From Beaufortia kweichowensis (Eukaryota > Chordata > Actinopteri > Cypriniformes > Gastromyzontidae): 64,000 nt of DNA. A program made the position numbers and the translations under genes. Where the stretch lies: the NCBI GenBank assembly GCA_019155185.1, contig CM032806.1, positions 1,686,001-1,750,000 of the forward strand, in the 5' to 3' direction. Shown in pieces: positions 1-10,870 of this stretch. The stretch's first letter is position 1; every line of letters begins with the position of its first letter. The notes beneath the pieces are model-generated. The model worked only from the letters and a program-made list of their open reading frames with translations. It was not told where the DNA came from and ran no database searches.

Positions 1-377
1 ACAATATAAAAGATCAAGTTAAAGTTGATTTCTCAATTCCTAAACCCTTTAAATTAAGTACATTGCACAAGTAGCAAAAAAAATTTTCATTGGTAGGAGT
101 GATTTTAAGTTATTTAAATAATGTCACAATCAGAAAGAAAAATATTATTGAAAAGCGTTTTTCTAAGAAACCTTAAAAAAACATTAAAAGTTAGATAAGA
201 CTTACTATTGGAAAATCTCAACACATTTAAATGAGTCTTTCAACTTTGTGAAATTGAAGAACTATAGAGAGATTTATTATTTAGAGCTAAAATATTTTCC
301 TTTTTTTACTTGTCATGAAAGAACATTTAAAGGGGAAAGTGGACTTTACATTTTCCTGTTATATCTTTATCTTCAGT
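1..377. other. AT-rich DNA, nothing recognised
   Basis: Very AT-rich sequence with poly-A and poly-T runs. I see no coding frame, splice signal or repeat boundary. If the exon at 5913 belongs to a + strand gene, this lies in its last intron. Confidence 0.5.
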
Positions 378-1130
378 GTTAGCTGGCAAGCAAAAACGTT
401 TTTCTCTTGTGTTTTTAAAGAGGGGAAAAACATTTTTTTGAAGATGAGAAAATTTTGTTTTTAAGATGATAAAAACTGTTTTTGAAGAGGAAAAAATTTT
501 TTCTGGAAGATAGAAAAAAAATTGTAAAGATGAAAAAAAATTGAAGATGAAAACATTTTTTTGGGAAGATTAAAAAAATGTTTGAAGATGAAAAAAAAAA
601 TTTCACATCAGTGTTGGATGCTGCATTAAGCAAAATAGGCGTTTTGATTTGTCTCATGTCACTTGCAGTTTCTTATACAATTACATTTTTTTTAAACTTT
701 CACCACTGAATAATGTCTGCATAGATGAAAAAAAATGTATCTTCAAAAAAGTTTTTCATCTTCAAAAAAACACTTTTTCATCTTAAACAAAAAAAAATTA
801 TCTTAAAAAATCTCATATTTTTTTCCATCTTTCATCTTCAAAAATGTTTTTTCTTAAACATGTTTTTTCCCCCTCTTCAAAAAATTGTCTTTCTCTTCAA
901 GAGTCCACACACTTGCTAGCAAACAGGCAAACAATTAGCATGTTAGAAAATGAAATTAGAAGCAATTAGCTTCTAAGTAAAAAAAAATGGAAGATAAAAA
1001 AACATAGTTTTTTTCACATCAGTGTTGGATGCTGCATTAAGCAAAATAGGCGTTTTGATTTGTCTCATGTCACATGCAGTTTCTTACACAATTACATTTT
1101 TAAAAATTTTCACCACTGAGTAATGTCTTC
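378..1130. repeat. Composite repeat: degenerate GAAGATGAAAAA arrays, inverted and direct repeats
   Basis: From about 410 to 600 the + strand is a degenerate array of GAAGATGAAAAA-like units. From about 725 to 905 the + strand carries the reverse complement (TTTTTCATCTTC-like units), so the two arms could pair. A segment of about 119 bp at 601-719, starting TTTCACATCAGTGTTGG, recurs almost unchanged and in the same orientation at 1012-1130. The flanks also mirror each other: GCTGGCAAGCAAA near 384 and TTGCTAGCAAAC near 912. Short frames of about 60-80 codons on both strands here are low-complexity Phe/Lys runs and not genes. It may be a local satellite remnant or a non-autonomous element; I do not recognise the family. 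Confidence 0.75.
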
Positions 1131-1148
1131 ATGCATGAAATGAAGTTT

Positions 1149-1247
1149 ATTTACATTTACATTTAGCTGACGCTTTTATCCAAAGCGACTTACAAATATT
1201 AGGAGACAATGAAGCGACACATCAAAGGAGGCAACAATAGTACTAAG
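1149..1247 (-). mobile_element. SINE/LINE 3' tail fragment with GGATA stem-loop (L2-type)
   Basis: Read on the minus strand this ends with CGCTTTGGATAAAAGCG followed by TCAGCTAAATGTAAATG. The six-base stem closed by a GGATA loop is the 3' recognition hairpin known from UnaL2/RSg-1-type LINEs and the SINEs that use them. The remaining part (TTAGGAGACAATGAAGCG on the + strand) is nearly identical to the copy at 51649-51741, apart from about 10 extra bases here. It is a truncated copy; no tRNA-like head is visible. Confidence 0.75.
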
Positions 1248-3050
1248 TTTATGTCATTTGGAAAGTTTTATTTCTTACACAACAAACCCCAAAATCAGGT
1301 AGTTCATTAAGCAAATTTATGTTAAATTTCCATCAGATAACTCTATTTTTATTTGTACCATTTCTGTGATATAAAACAGCAATTACTTTTATAAATGTTA
1401 GTCATAGTAGTAAAGAGAAGGCATTCTAAATCTTGTGCATGCAGTACACAGTGATGTAAGAAATCTTACAGTAAAAGATGAGCGCTTTAAAGGATTGTAA
1501 AGTAAGTGGAGGAGATTCTAAGGCGCAGTCTTGTGCATCACCTGCACTTAAGATTTTAACACAAAACTCTGGCAGGAGACCAGACACAAACCGCTATGAG
1601 TCACATCTTTAAAAGCTCCAACTGCGGCAGCCAAAAGCCAGAGCTCCCAATATTTGTGATTAAACCGGGATGGACAACAGGCCTGCAAAGCCAAAAAGCC
1701 TTTTATTTTTAAAATATGCATTAGTCCCAAACAGCTTTGTTTTTAAAGCTGCAGGAGCAGAAGGGTGTTTGTGAAAGAGTCAAACGCTTCAGTTAGAAAC
1801 GTGATCATAAACAACAGGTCTGAATGAAGGAATTTACTATTTCACAATTGAAAGAAATACAAGTCACACAACAGAAGAACACCATTAGTCCAGTTCTGCA
1901 AGAAAACATAACGGCATCATTTATTTTGACTAATTATGCCTATTTATTCTCTCAGATGTGGAATGCATTATTAACTGATTAAACACATTTCTCGTATTTC
2001 ATTTACTAGTTACTGTCAAAACAATTAACACAGACATCAAATGTAATCATAATTTTGCAATACAGTAACACATTTACATGCTGTAAGTATAGACATACAT
2101 CATAGAGCAAATTTCAAATACTGAATACAGTATAAATATCATTCAACATTTATGGAAATGTGTGCTTGATAAAGTGTAGAAATACTGAGAAATATCGTTT
2201 AAAAATAAAAAAAGACATTGCGTCCGCAGTTTGGCATCATCTCTTTGTACTTGAACATCAGTTGAGTGTGCAGTTAAACTTTAATCCTGTTTACATTTAT
2301 GGAATAAATTATTTTTTGCTTAGATGCAGAATGATCGTTCAGACAGTCCATTAAAGACACAAATAGGATTGACAAGGCCGTATGGAGTTTATAACCAGTA
2401 AAGTTCGATGGCTACAATGCAAAATCCTTGTTTTCTGATGTCGTTCTAGATCCACACCAAAGCAAACGCAGCGATTATTTGCCAAATGCACATTAACGTG
2501 GTGCTCTTCAAAAGGCACATAAAGCCCTGGAGAACATGCTACAGCCTGTTTGTTAAATAGGCAGAATGTGATTGTAATTGAGGCACGTAACAGTATGGAT
2601 GTTATCAAGATTGTACTTTTATGTCTAAAAGCATCTTCCCCCTTTGCAATCGTAAACATGTGAAAAGTGGCAATTTGTTCAACACCATAGAGCCCACGAG
2701 CTCATTTAAATGCTGCTAAGACAACATTATAACTTTATTTCCAGATAATTAATTAGATAAAGTGAGTTTACAAATAATTCTTCTGGCCCTTGATATGAAC
2801 CCCAAAAACTATTAGCATATTTAGGAAACATTTATTATTTATAAAACACTACTTGCATATTTCTAGTCAGTAAATTACTTTAAAAAATGACACGTTTTCA
2901 AATGTTATTGGCAGGTGCAAATTTGAGTAACTTGTGAAATGTTTTCAAATGTGTGCAACTTTTTGGTTTCATTAACTAAACGCCTTTAGTGCAACATTAT
3001 TCATTTTTTTTTCAAAATTTTTTTAATGACCATAAAACAGGCTACTAACC
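1248..3050. other. AT-rich presumed intron, no feature defended
   Basis: Mostly AT-rich sequence. Two slightly GC-richer islands (about 1500-1740 and 2350-2660) lack splice sites or a sustained coding frame. They could be weakly conserved non-coding DNA, but nothing in the sequence proves it. Confidence 0.4.
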
Positions 3051-3054
3051 AGGC

Positions 3055-3800
3055 TTGCTGTTGGTTTGGCACTGCAAGTACAAAATCTTCCACCCACTTC
3101 CTAAAATGAATTTAATGAGCATATCTCACTGTCATTGTGACTGGGAGGCGGCGTTTCTATTTAATCTGACAAGCTTTAGTTGTAAATTGATCTGTCTTCT
3201 GTTGTGTGATGCTGCACAATCCAATCTCAGGCAGATGAAACATGCGGCACATCTCTGGACAATGAGTCTCAACTCTCTGATGTTTGCATGGAAATAGCAT
3301 CCGTCCATGACTTTAAAGCAATCACTTAAGAGCCTTTACAGATGGCGAACGCACGGCTAATCAATCGTGCCAGATTGCGATTCGGTCGTCTTCTGTATTG
3401 AAAAGTGCCTCTATCTATCTAAATGCCTCGGAGGAACTTCCTGTGATGTAATTGAAGGCATTAAAATACGTAATTGACAACAGCATTACCTCAGGACCTG
3501 TTCAGATTAGGCCTGTCGTCATTTAGTATGTCATGCATTAGGATATGCCACGCCGATAATTGCGCTTTGCTTTTATCACACTTGCGTTTATCATTAGTGT
3601 TCCGATTAACAATTTCCTGATCAAAGCCATTACCTTTCAGAGCGAGGTTTATTTGTTTTCTTAATGAAGACTTTTCTTAAAGCATGTCAAGCTATGTAGT
3701 CCAGTTAAGTTCCCACGAACCTACCTGCTTATCTCCAGCATTACTGCAGCTTCCTTTAAAACCGTCAGGAGCTAATATTACTTAATTAGCACATAATTAT
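3055..3800. promoter_or_regulatory. Candidate conserved non-coding block (intronic)
   Basis: This block has near-balanced composition, no repeat signature and no coding frame. It carries many homeodomain-like cores: GTAATTGA near 3447 and 3470, CTTAATTAGC near 3781, GATAATTGCG near 3555 and GATTAACAATT near 3604. It lies about 2.1 kb upstream of the terminal exon, so it is probably intronic. Enhancers of developmental genes often look like this. Calling it conserved is inference, because no alignment was made. Confidence 0.4.
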
Positions 3801-3943
3801 ATACAATTCAAGAAATGGAGAGGCAGAGGCTACAGCGGCACGAGCCAAACTCACAGTATCAGCAAAATGGCTGTAATGCAATAAGTGGTCTTCACTTAAT
3901 GGAGTCAAGCCCTCCATTTAAGAGAATAAAAGCAGTGGTATGG

Positions 3944-3946
<3 letters not shown>

Positions 3947-4030
<84 letters not shown>

Positions 4031-4048
4031 CTCTCTCTCTCTTCTCTC
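3947..4048. repeat. (CT)n microsatellite, about 100 bp
   Basis: An almost pure CT dinucleotide run, with a few interruptions near its 3' end. The open frames across it on both strands (Leu-Ser and Glu-Arg runs) are artefacts of the dinucleotide. Confidence 0.97.
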
Positions 4049-5870
4049 GCCCCAGACTGCATATAAATCAGATATCCAGAGAGCGGCCGGCCAGCCACGG
4101 TCATGTTTAGATGCTGCTTATGAAGAGCTGTGTGTTGGCCTCTGTCTGTGGTTCACTTCAAATGTTAAATTTACTGCAGTACGGCCCGCTATCTCTGACT
4201 TCCCAGCATGCACCTGCACAGACATACAGTACACAAACTTAACATTAACACGGTTTACTTTCTATACATGAATATACAGAAAGTCTTGCTTTAGAATATA
4301 AATTTATATAACCTTCATATTACTTACAACTGTGAAATGACTTGACTTCTTCTGATGATGTCACCAGGCCTCTTCCACCTACTTCACCTACTGCAAAACA
4401 TTATCAGTCTGGCTTTTAAAGAGAAATACATTTTTACATAGTATAGATGGCCAATTTCAGTATTACGGATGTGACAATTTTTGGGTTAAAACTTGAAATA
4501 TGAAAATATCAAATTGAAAAAAATAATATGTAAATATAAATTATCACAGAATTTATATACAAAAGCATACCAACATATTTTACTAAAGGCCTGTTGACAG
4601 ATTCCAGACATCAGAGTTGTCTATTTTTTTTAAAAATGGAAATATTTAATATTTAAAGAAATGTTAAAAAATAAAAAATGCTTTACATATTTTAAAATAC
4701 CTCACATGAGTATTTACACCACCAAATATTGACATCAGTATGATAAAAAACAAAACTATACATTTTTTATGGTAAGCTTGACATTTGCATGGAATTACCC
4801 AGATGTAATTGGTCTAATTCTATGATGAACTGCTTCATTGTTTTCACTTTATGTAATTAAAATGATATTTACTGTCTAATCTCCTTTTTTGACAGCAGCA
4901 TCACCGTTGTCTGACACACATAATTCTGTTTGCACAACCGGTAAAACAGTTAACTTTTGCATCCTGATGCTTATTACCCCAATAATGAACTCTAAATGAT
5001 AACATCACATTTTGCTTTCCAGAGGTAACAATTACTGACTCTCATGAGGGTCATCTTTTGTGAAGGAAAACGTGATGTTCCTGTAATAACTTTTGCACTT
5101 TACCATGATCTACATGCCATGTAGAATATCATCAGCGTTACATGCGATCTTCTACCCGGCAGACAACTGTCCTGTTATTTGCAAACACTGGTTGTGAGCC
5201 GGTGACCTGCTCGGTAATCTCACTCCATTTGCTGCGTGTTAAACTTTTGATTGGCCCTTTGCTGAAAATGGAGACTGTGTTTATAGGGTTGATTGTAGAG
5301 CTCATGGGTCTCTTATGAGAAAAAGGAAAGTTATTTGTAGTCCACAGCAAATACATTTCAAACACTTTAGGTACATTTTATCCGTTTGCTGTGCTTTTCT
5401 TTGGACACGCACCAAACTTTAAGAGATCACACAGGTATTAGTAAGTATTTTATGAGGTGCCTAATTCGTGTGAATTTGCACAAAGTGAAAAGTACAAAAA
5501 CATGATTATTACAAAAAAGCAAGAATAAAGCAGATCATACTAAGACATACAAATACACCACCTCACAAAATAGTTACAACCTGTCATGAGATTGTGTTAA
5601 CCCTGCTGCTCATTTATGCAATTTTAAGCCATGAAGAAATGATTTCCATATGTATGTAATCTTGATGATGAAAGAGAGGATAAAGTTATTGACTACAGGG
5701 GTACTTGAAAAATGTTTTCTTGCATGATGGAGCATCACATCCTTAAAACTTTGCATTTTTCTTCTCTGTCCTGGCGACACACCGCACTCATTAAAATATC
5801 TGACGCATCATAAAGTCGAGTGCGTCTAAACCTCACGTTGGTCCTACAGAAAATCTCCCTGTGAGGAATA
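4049..5870. other. Presumed distal part of last intron, no feature defended
   Basis: AT-rich between about 4260 and 5110, with moderate GC from about 5120 to 5400. No acceptor/donor pair encloses a convincing coding frame. A 75-codon minus-strand frame at 5138-5365 has no coding signature and is not called. Confidence 0.4.
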
Positions 5871-5873
5871 ACG

Positions 5874-5912
5874 CTAACCATCCTTCTCTCTCTCTCTCTG
5901 TTTCTCTCTCAG
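5874..5912 (+). promoter_or_regulatory. 3' splice site: branch point, polypyrimidine tract and AG
   Basis: CTAAC at 5874-5878 fits the vertebrate branch-point consensus, with its branch A about 35 bases from the acceptor. An uninterrupted pyrimidine tract follows (5881-5910, broken only by one G), and the AG lies at 5911-5912. A second AG at 5923-5924 could serve as an alternative acceptor and would remove four codons. This arrangement is the main evidence that the next frame is an exon. Confidence 0.8.
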
Positions 5913-6134
5913 GCCCCTCCACAGATGGGCACACTGGCGTTTTACAGATACGAGCAGCCCATTGTGGACTACTGCCAGGCTCACCAGTCCCTGCACATGA
6001 ACAGGGGGTTCGAGCCCTCGTCCCAGGCCCTCGAGGGGCTGGGGGCACGAGAAAGATGCAGCGTCCCGTCAGCCGGCCTTCTTCCTTCCGTGCCTGCAGC
6101 CCCGCTCCCGGACATGCGTCCTCTACCGCAGTGA
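5913..6134 (+). CDS. Terminal coding exon (C-terminal 73 residues) of an unidentified multi-exon gene
   Basis: After the acceptor AG at 5911-5912, phase 0 gives an open frame of 73 codons ending in TGA at 6132-6134. The peptide contains FYRYEQPIVDYCQAHQ followed by LHMNRGFEP, then a Gly/Ala/Pro/Ser-rich tail ending in DMRPLPQ. Third positions are strongly G/C-biased, especially between codons 12 and 40 (TAC, GAG, CAG, CCC, GTG, GAC, TAC, TGC, CAG), which marks this frame over the other two frames that also stay open. No transmembrane segment, signal peptide, zinc finger or homeodomain is visible. An ATG at 5925 is internal to the exon and need not be a start. The upstream exons lie outside the window or were not recognised. 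I do not recognise the family. The surrounding gene desert and enhancer-like blocks hint at a developmental regulator, but that is inference only. Confidence 0.7.
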   Translation, partial: APPQMGTLAFYRYEQPIVDYCQAHQSLHMNRGFEPSSQALEGLGARERCSVPSAGLLPSVPAAPLPDMRPLPQ

Positions 6135-7380
6135 GCCACGCACAGACTCTCACGGCCCACCTAACATGAACCTAAACCAGACGAGAACAGAGATATATGG
6201 GGCAGTGTGATTCATGTGAACTCCCTGAGGAGAGAACCAACTGTCATGATCTGGGTTAAAAAGCACTGGGGTTTGCGTTTCCCACCATTGTCATCGCAGC
6301 ATTGTGAAAAATCGATTTAACGGGATGTTCTCTGAAAAACATTTGCTGATTTTTATCCTAATATGTTTCGGGCTTTTGTGGCATCGTCCTCTAAATGTCT
6401 ACGAGTCGAAACGTCTAAATTAATAAATTAGCATCAAGATCTTTATCGACTCGACGGTTCAAGACGTATAACAAGATGTTCTTAAACGTAAAATAAAATG
6501 TCCCATCTATTGAATTGAGAAGCAGAGCAATAAGCCAAGACATTTCTGAGCAGATTCAAGTGTATCCGAGCATTAAATCTCTTTTTCATCTCTCTCTGCC
6601 TTTTAAAATCACCCCTGGCCCATGAAGTTGGATAACATTGCTTTATATAAAATTGCCCAAATTGAATTCTTCAAGGTGAGGTGGTGAATTTAAATTGTAA
6701 ATGATCATCTAAACCTCACGCTGTTGACTTTCAGATTTGCAAATCTTAAACTTAAACTTAAACTTTACAAATCACTGACAACTACTACATCATTTATACC
6801 GACCCATCTGATATTTTTTATATTGAGTTTTTTCCTTTATGATTTGTAAACACCTGGGTCATTTCTGTTTTAAAAATGACTGAAATGAATAATTTCTAGC
6901 ATACTTCATTCATGCATTTCATGAATAAAACATGATTATTTACACCATGGCAAATCAAAATGAGGTAAAGCAACTTACCAATATCCTGGAGGATGATGTC
7001 TTTAAGGAACTGTTTTTTTTTGTTAAAGAAGATCAGACAGAATGGAAAGCGAAATACTACAAACTGATGAGTTTCAGTTATATGACCCACCTTTGTTTCA
7101 GAGCCGACAGATGTAAATGGTTATGTGCATTAGTACCGTAACTGATACCCATCCTGAACAGAACTCAGCCATCATCATCATCATCATCAGCGCTGTCCTG
7201 AAGAACATCTACTGGACGTCCCGCTATATTTCAGACAGGCCATTAAATGACACGGACAACTGACATTCCAGCTGGAACTGTAAAAATAAAGACAGAAGAG
7301 ACACTGTACAGTGAAACGCTTCCTCCACAGGACTCGTCTTGTACATATTGTGTAAATTAAACGAAAGATGTCTTTGCTTC
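6135..7380 (+). other. Probable 3' UTR of the terminal exon
   Basis: Non-coding sequence directly after the stop codon, with composition falling from GC-rich to AT-rich. Canonical AATAAA hexamers occur at 6422-6427, 6492-6497 and 7285-7290, and ATTAAA at 7356-7361. TGTACATA at 7340-7347 matches the Pumilio-binding consensus TGTANATA, a typical 3' UTR element. A (CAT)n run lies near 7171-7190. Which poly(A) site is used cannot be decided from sequence. Frames at 6896-7141 on either strand are short and not gene-like. Confidence 0.5.
7285..7361 (+). terminator. Distal polyadenylation signals
   Basis: AATAAA at 7285-7290 and ATTAAA at 7356-7361 lie about 1.15-1.2 kb after the stop. They are followed by T- and GT-rich sequence (TGTCTTTGCTTCT near 7370, and a GT repeat at 7443-7466) that could act as the downstream element. 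This is the most plausible end of the transcript; proximal signals at 6422 and 6492 are alternatives. Confidence 0.45.
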
Positions 7381-8220
7381 TACAGAAACACCTAAAGAGA
7401 AGCCTTATCTTTAATCCAGGAGGAAGAGTATGCTCGAATGAGTCCGTGTGTGTGTGTGCGCGTGTCAGTGCGTTAAAGTGAGAGAAAAGCAGAATTGAAG
7501 ATAAATGAAAGACGGCTGTGTTAGACTATAAGCCTGCTGTTTGAAACGAGAACAAAATTCAGTCTTTTTACTTTCCTTTGCGGTTTTCAATAATTGCAAC
7601 ATATGTTTGATGCATCTGTCTGCTGGGACTCCAGCGCACCAATTATGAGTCCAGTGATTTTCCAACCAAATGTTTTTTATACCAGTATTTATGTAAAAAA
7701 AGATGATAACCAGTATGTACTTTTTTGTTTTACGTTCTCCCGAGCCCCCGGATGCAACACTTGCGTGTATGGAGCAGACCGACCCATTTCTGTTCTGACG
7801 CAAAGATTGTGATTATTTTAAGCGTTTGACTGTGTTTCCCTGTATTCTAGCTGAAATAAGGCTGAAATATTTCATTTTGTCTATTCAACAGATATAAAGC
7901 GTAAAATTTGTTTTCTTTCTTATGTCTCAAAGTCTCTTATTTTGTGTGACCGATCAGAGAGGCAGTGAGGTAAATCTGGGGTTGAGATGAGCAGATTCAC
8001 ACAATAAAAAGCATATTGAGAGCTGATGTTACCAACGGCACAAGAGTTAATGCATCTATAAAAGATCCTTCTGTTCGATTTTCTCACGCCGTCTTTTACG
8101 AACAACCTCTTCTAGTTCACATTCGATATTAATTTTCTGTCATTTTACTAGGAAACACAGAAAGAGAACGGATAGAGACAAATACATCTCATACGGGAAG
8201 ATTAAGGATCTTAAAGCAAA
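7381..8220. other. Downstream flank, short TG repeat, nothing else recognised
   Basis: A short TG/CG dinucleotide run occurs near 7446-7470. The 60-110 codon frames on both strands (for example minus 7465-7803) have no codon bias and no splice context, so they are left uncalled. Confidence 0.4.
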
Positions 8221-8224
8221 ACTA

Positions 8225-8720
8225 CACTGCGGTGAAGTTAAAAGCCCCAGCCGCACGTCGGTGATGAATGGTTATGTATTCCTCCACCTCCAATATGGCG
8301 TTTCAGACATTACATTTCATTATAGCGCGCGCATCCATCAAAACCTCCGGCTCTGTAGCGCCAGTTTGATCACCTTCAATCACAGATACTCGCACTTACT
8401 CGATTTGACATTTCGGCTCTCACCCCGAGACTTAAAATTCTCAAATTCTCCGCCCATTAAGTTTTATTCCCTCTGGGAAACGGTCGTCAATGGTGCAAAG
8501 CAGCTGCGAGCGCAAGAGACAGGAGAGAAATGTGCCGGCGCTGTAAAGATGTTAAAGCCCTTTATACCGGCCGGCTAACAAATATCTCTGTCGCTCTGTT
8601 GACTGTTCGACTTCAATTGGCCTCCGCATCATCACCGCACCTAATTTAACAGAGAGAGAGGAGTGAAGCTCATTTACAGACACGGTTTACATGTTGATTG
8701 GACAAACAAGTTGTCGTTTC
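8225..8720. promoter_or_regulatory. Candidate conserved non-coding block, CpG-containing
   Basis: This GC-richer block has many CpGs and no repeat signature. Features include CATTATAGCGCGCGC near 8319, a CGGCCGGC palindrome near 8569, CCAATATGGCG near 8291 and CTTCAATTGGCC near 8611. The 105-codon frame on the + strand at 8261-8578 is open but shows no codon bias. It lies about 0.9 kb past the likely transcript end. It could be an enhancer, or less likely a promoter of an unannotated non-coding transcript. Confidence 0.4.
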
Positions 8721-8844
8721 AAGCACCACCTGACATTTCAAAAATGAAAATCACAACTGATCTCTTTAGGTCACACCTGGATTTAAAAACAAAGGTTGTG
8801 GAGGTGGAAATTAGCTCATGAATATTAATTTGGTTGTGCACTAT

Positions 8845-8981
8845 ATTTACATTTATGCATTTGGCAAAAGCTTTTATCCAAAGTGACTTGCAGTGGATTA
8901 TACTATGGGTTTTATGTGCAATTCCTGAGATTGAACCCATAACTTGCTATCACCATGTTTTTACCAACTGAGCTACAGGAC
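8845..8981 (-). mobile_element. tRNA-derived SINE with L2-type tail, minus orientation
   Basis: On the minus strand it begins with a tRNA-like head: the complement of ACCAACTGAGCTA gives TAGCTCAGTTGGT, a good A-box. A B-box-like GGTTCAATCTCAGG follows, and the element ends in the L2-type tail (AAGTCACTTTGGATAAAAGC, then CCAAATGCATAAATG). The whole order of head, short body and tail is present, so it is close to full length although diverged. SINEs of this type are abundant in teleosts. It is not a functional tRNA gene. Confidence 0.8.
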
Positions 8982-9319
8982 TAATAACACCTGTGCACTA
9001 TTATAACTCAATTCCAAACTAAATTCAGTTATCATCTATAGCATAATAGATGGGATGAACTAATTATTCATTTTTAAGTAATTTAATTACAGGTACTTAA
9101 TGTCTAATTATTCATCTTTTAACAATTCTGTATAACACAATACTGAATTAAAAAAAAAAATTGCATTAACTTTGCATTACAATTAGTTAGAAATGTGTTC
9201 ATTTTTCATGAAAAGAGTTATTTTACATACTGTTACTGGTTGTTTCATTTAATTTATCCTTACCAGATTTAAAGAGTTTCACTTCTATTGTCCTTCTTTT
9301 GTCCATGAGGTCAAAGTTG

Positions 9320-9476
9320 ATACGGCTAATTAGTAATGCATTACTACATCTATACAAGCCAAAGGTTGTGGGTTTGATTCCCAAAGAAAACATGTTCTGA
9401 TAAATAATTATACCTCGCACTGCAAGTGGATAAAAGCACCTTCAATTTAAATGTATTGTCTGTAATGTAATGTTAC
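9320..9476 (+). mobile_element. tRNA-derived SINE, plus orientation, diverged
   Basis: The head is eroded (CGGCTAATTAGTAATGCATT) but the B-box region GGGTTTGATTCCCA is clear at about 9369-9382. The tail CTGCAAGTGGATAAAAGCACC at 9420-9440 and an A/T-rich end follow. It faces the minus-strand SINE at 8845-8981 head to head. The GGATA loop sequence is kept while the stem is degraded. Confidence 0.7.
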
Positions 9477-10250
9477 GCCTCATCTCACTTTAAACCTCCT
9501 ATTTAAACATCAAAACCAAACATGAGATTGTGGTCAGGTGAAGCAGAAAGCAGCTTAATCATGCAAATGTCAATCTATGCAAAAATCTAACAGCACATTG
9601 AGATGCAATATTTTTCTTTCTCATTACCTTCATACGCAGTGATGTGAGGAATGAATCATTCTCGCTGACCAATTCAAGAGCTCAAATGAACTCGGGACAT
9701 ATTTAATTTGATAAGATGCCGCTGTCAGCCCTGAGTTTAGATGAGCGTTTATCATCCGTCTGAGGAACAAAAAGAACATAATCCAACTGTCTAGACAGAG
9801 AAAAAGAGGGAGGTGAGGAGATAACATTCGACTGAAGACCACAAAAGTGAAAATTACAATTTCCAGACTAATGCTCTGTCACAATAATGTAACAGTCGTT
9901 TACTGAAGTAAACAGCGAAACTTTAAGACACCTTTTCTGTAAAACAGAATACAAGCTACTAAGACTTTATATAATGCCAAAGAAATTACACAACTTACTT
10001 TAAAGTTCGTAGCATTGATACTTCCAGAAACTTTCAGCACATGTACATGTCTGATATATATAGTCATAAAGATCTCTGACGGGCCAAAATGTCCTGAAAA
10101 ACAAAACATAACAATCATTATGTCCTTTGTGATGATTCATGAGAAAAGACTTTCTTATTTCAACTGTAAGATCTGTACGATTTCTCCTGGTTGTTTATTA
10201 TGCATGTAAACCAGTTTGAATAGTTTTCATGCTAGAAGACACCTGATCAG
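9477..10250. other. Mixed composition, weak candidate non-coding block
   Basis: A moderately GC-rich stretch at about 9620-9800 has no repeat signature. The rest is AT-rich. No coding exon is supported in either strand. Confidence 0.3.
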
Positions 10251-10254
10251 ATGT

Positions 10255-10307
10255 ATACCTGAAATGCACTTTAAGTCGAAAAAAACATCTGCCAAATGCA
10301 TAAATAT
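10255..10307 (+). mobile_element. Degenerate SINE tail remnant
   Basis: The order AATGCACTTTAAGTCG, then AAAACATCTGCCAAATGCATAAAT, follows the L2-type SINE tail in plus orientation, but the GGATA hairpin is lost. It is an old copy. Confidence 0.45.
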
Positions 10308-10479
10308 CCAGTAATTATAGAAAATGTGAAATATAGCACACAAGCGGCACAGAAGTCGTCACCTAAATCAAATTCTGTAATCAACACGGTTCACAATAAG
10401 TTAATTACGACGACCCAAATCATAATCCTGCTTATTTATTAAATTAATTGTAATTGCAGGCCTAGTTTGACAAATGAGG

Positions 10480-10870
10480 AAAGAAATAAAAAATAAGACA
10501 ATGGAGCTGATTTTTTTCACCTTTTCTGACATTTGAAGTTGTTTTGTTCCATCAAAACCTTTGGAAAATTATTTTACAAAGCAAGAAGAATGTCTTAATG
10601 CATCAGCAGGTTTGATTCTGTAAACAAGCTATGTTTATATTCTTAAAGACAGATTGACATTTCTACTGTAAAAAATGCACATTTTAGTTCCTAAACTTGG
10701 AAAGTTAAGGTATAAATATAAAGGATTAAGTGACTTAAAACTTCTGTTTTTGAGAACAAATTTATTTAAGAAACACAAAGTAGTTTTAGGACTTACTCTG
10801 CTAAAAGTAATTTTAAAAAAATCATCTTCAAACATCTTTGAAAAAATAAAGAGTAAAAAGTAAAGCTTTT
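10480..10870 (+). repeat. Diverged repeat, copy 1 (related to 13640-14110)
   Basis: Several colinear matches link this stretch with 13640-14110: AGAAGAATGTCTTA and TGCATCAGCAGG-TTTG here against AGAAGAATGTCTCC and TGCATCAATAGATTTG there. Further matches are a TATATTCTTAAAGA/CATATTCCTCAAGA pair and a shared end with AGCATCTTC/ATCATCTTC plus AAACATCTTTGA/AAATCTTTAAGA. The short open frames on both strands (10635-10863) fall in this repeat and are not genes. The family is not recognised. Confidence 0.5.

Noticed and set aside
5833..6169. Open frames of 106 codons (minus) and 102 codons (plus, second frame) over the exon
   Set aside because: GC-rich exon sequence leaves other frames open. Third-position GC bias and the acceptor phase support only the frame ending at 6134.
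8845..8981. tRNA gene on the minus strand
   Set aside because: The A- and B-box match belongs to a SINE with an L2-type tail; no cloverleaf acceptor stem is complete.
10635..10863. Opposing 62- and 66-codon frames
   Set aside because: AT-rich chance frames inside a diverged repeat.
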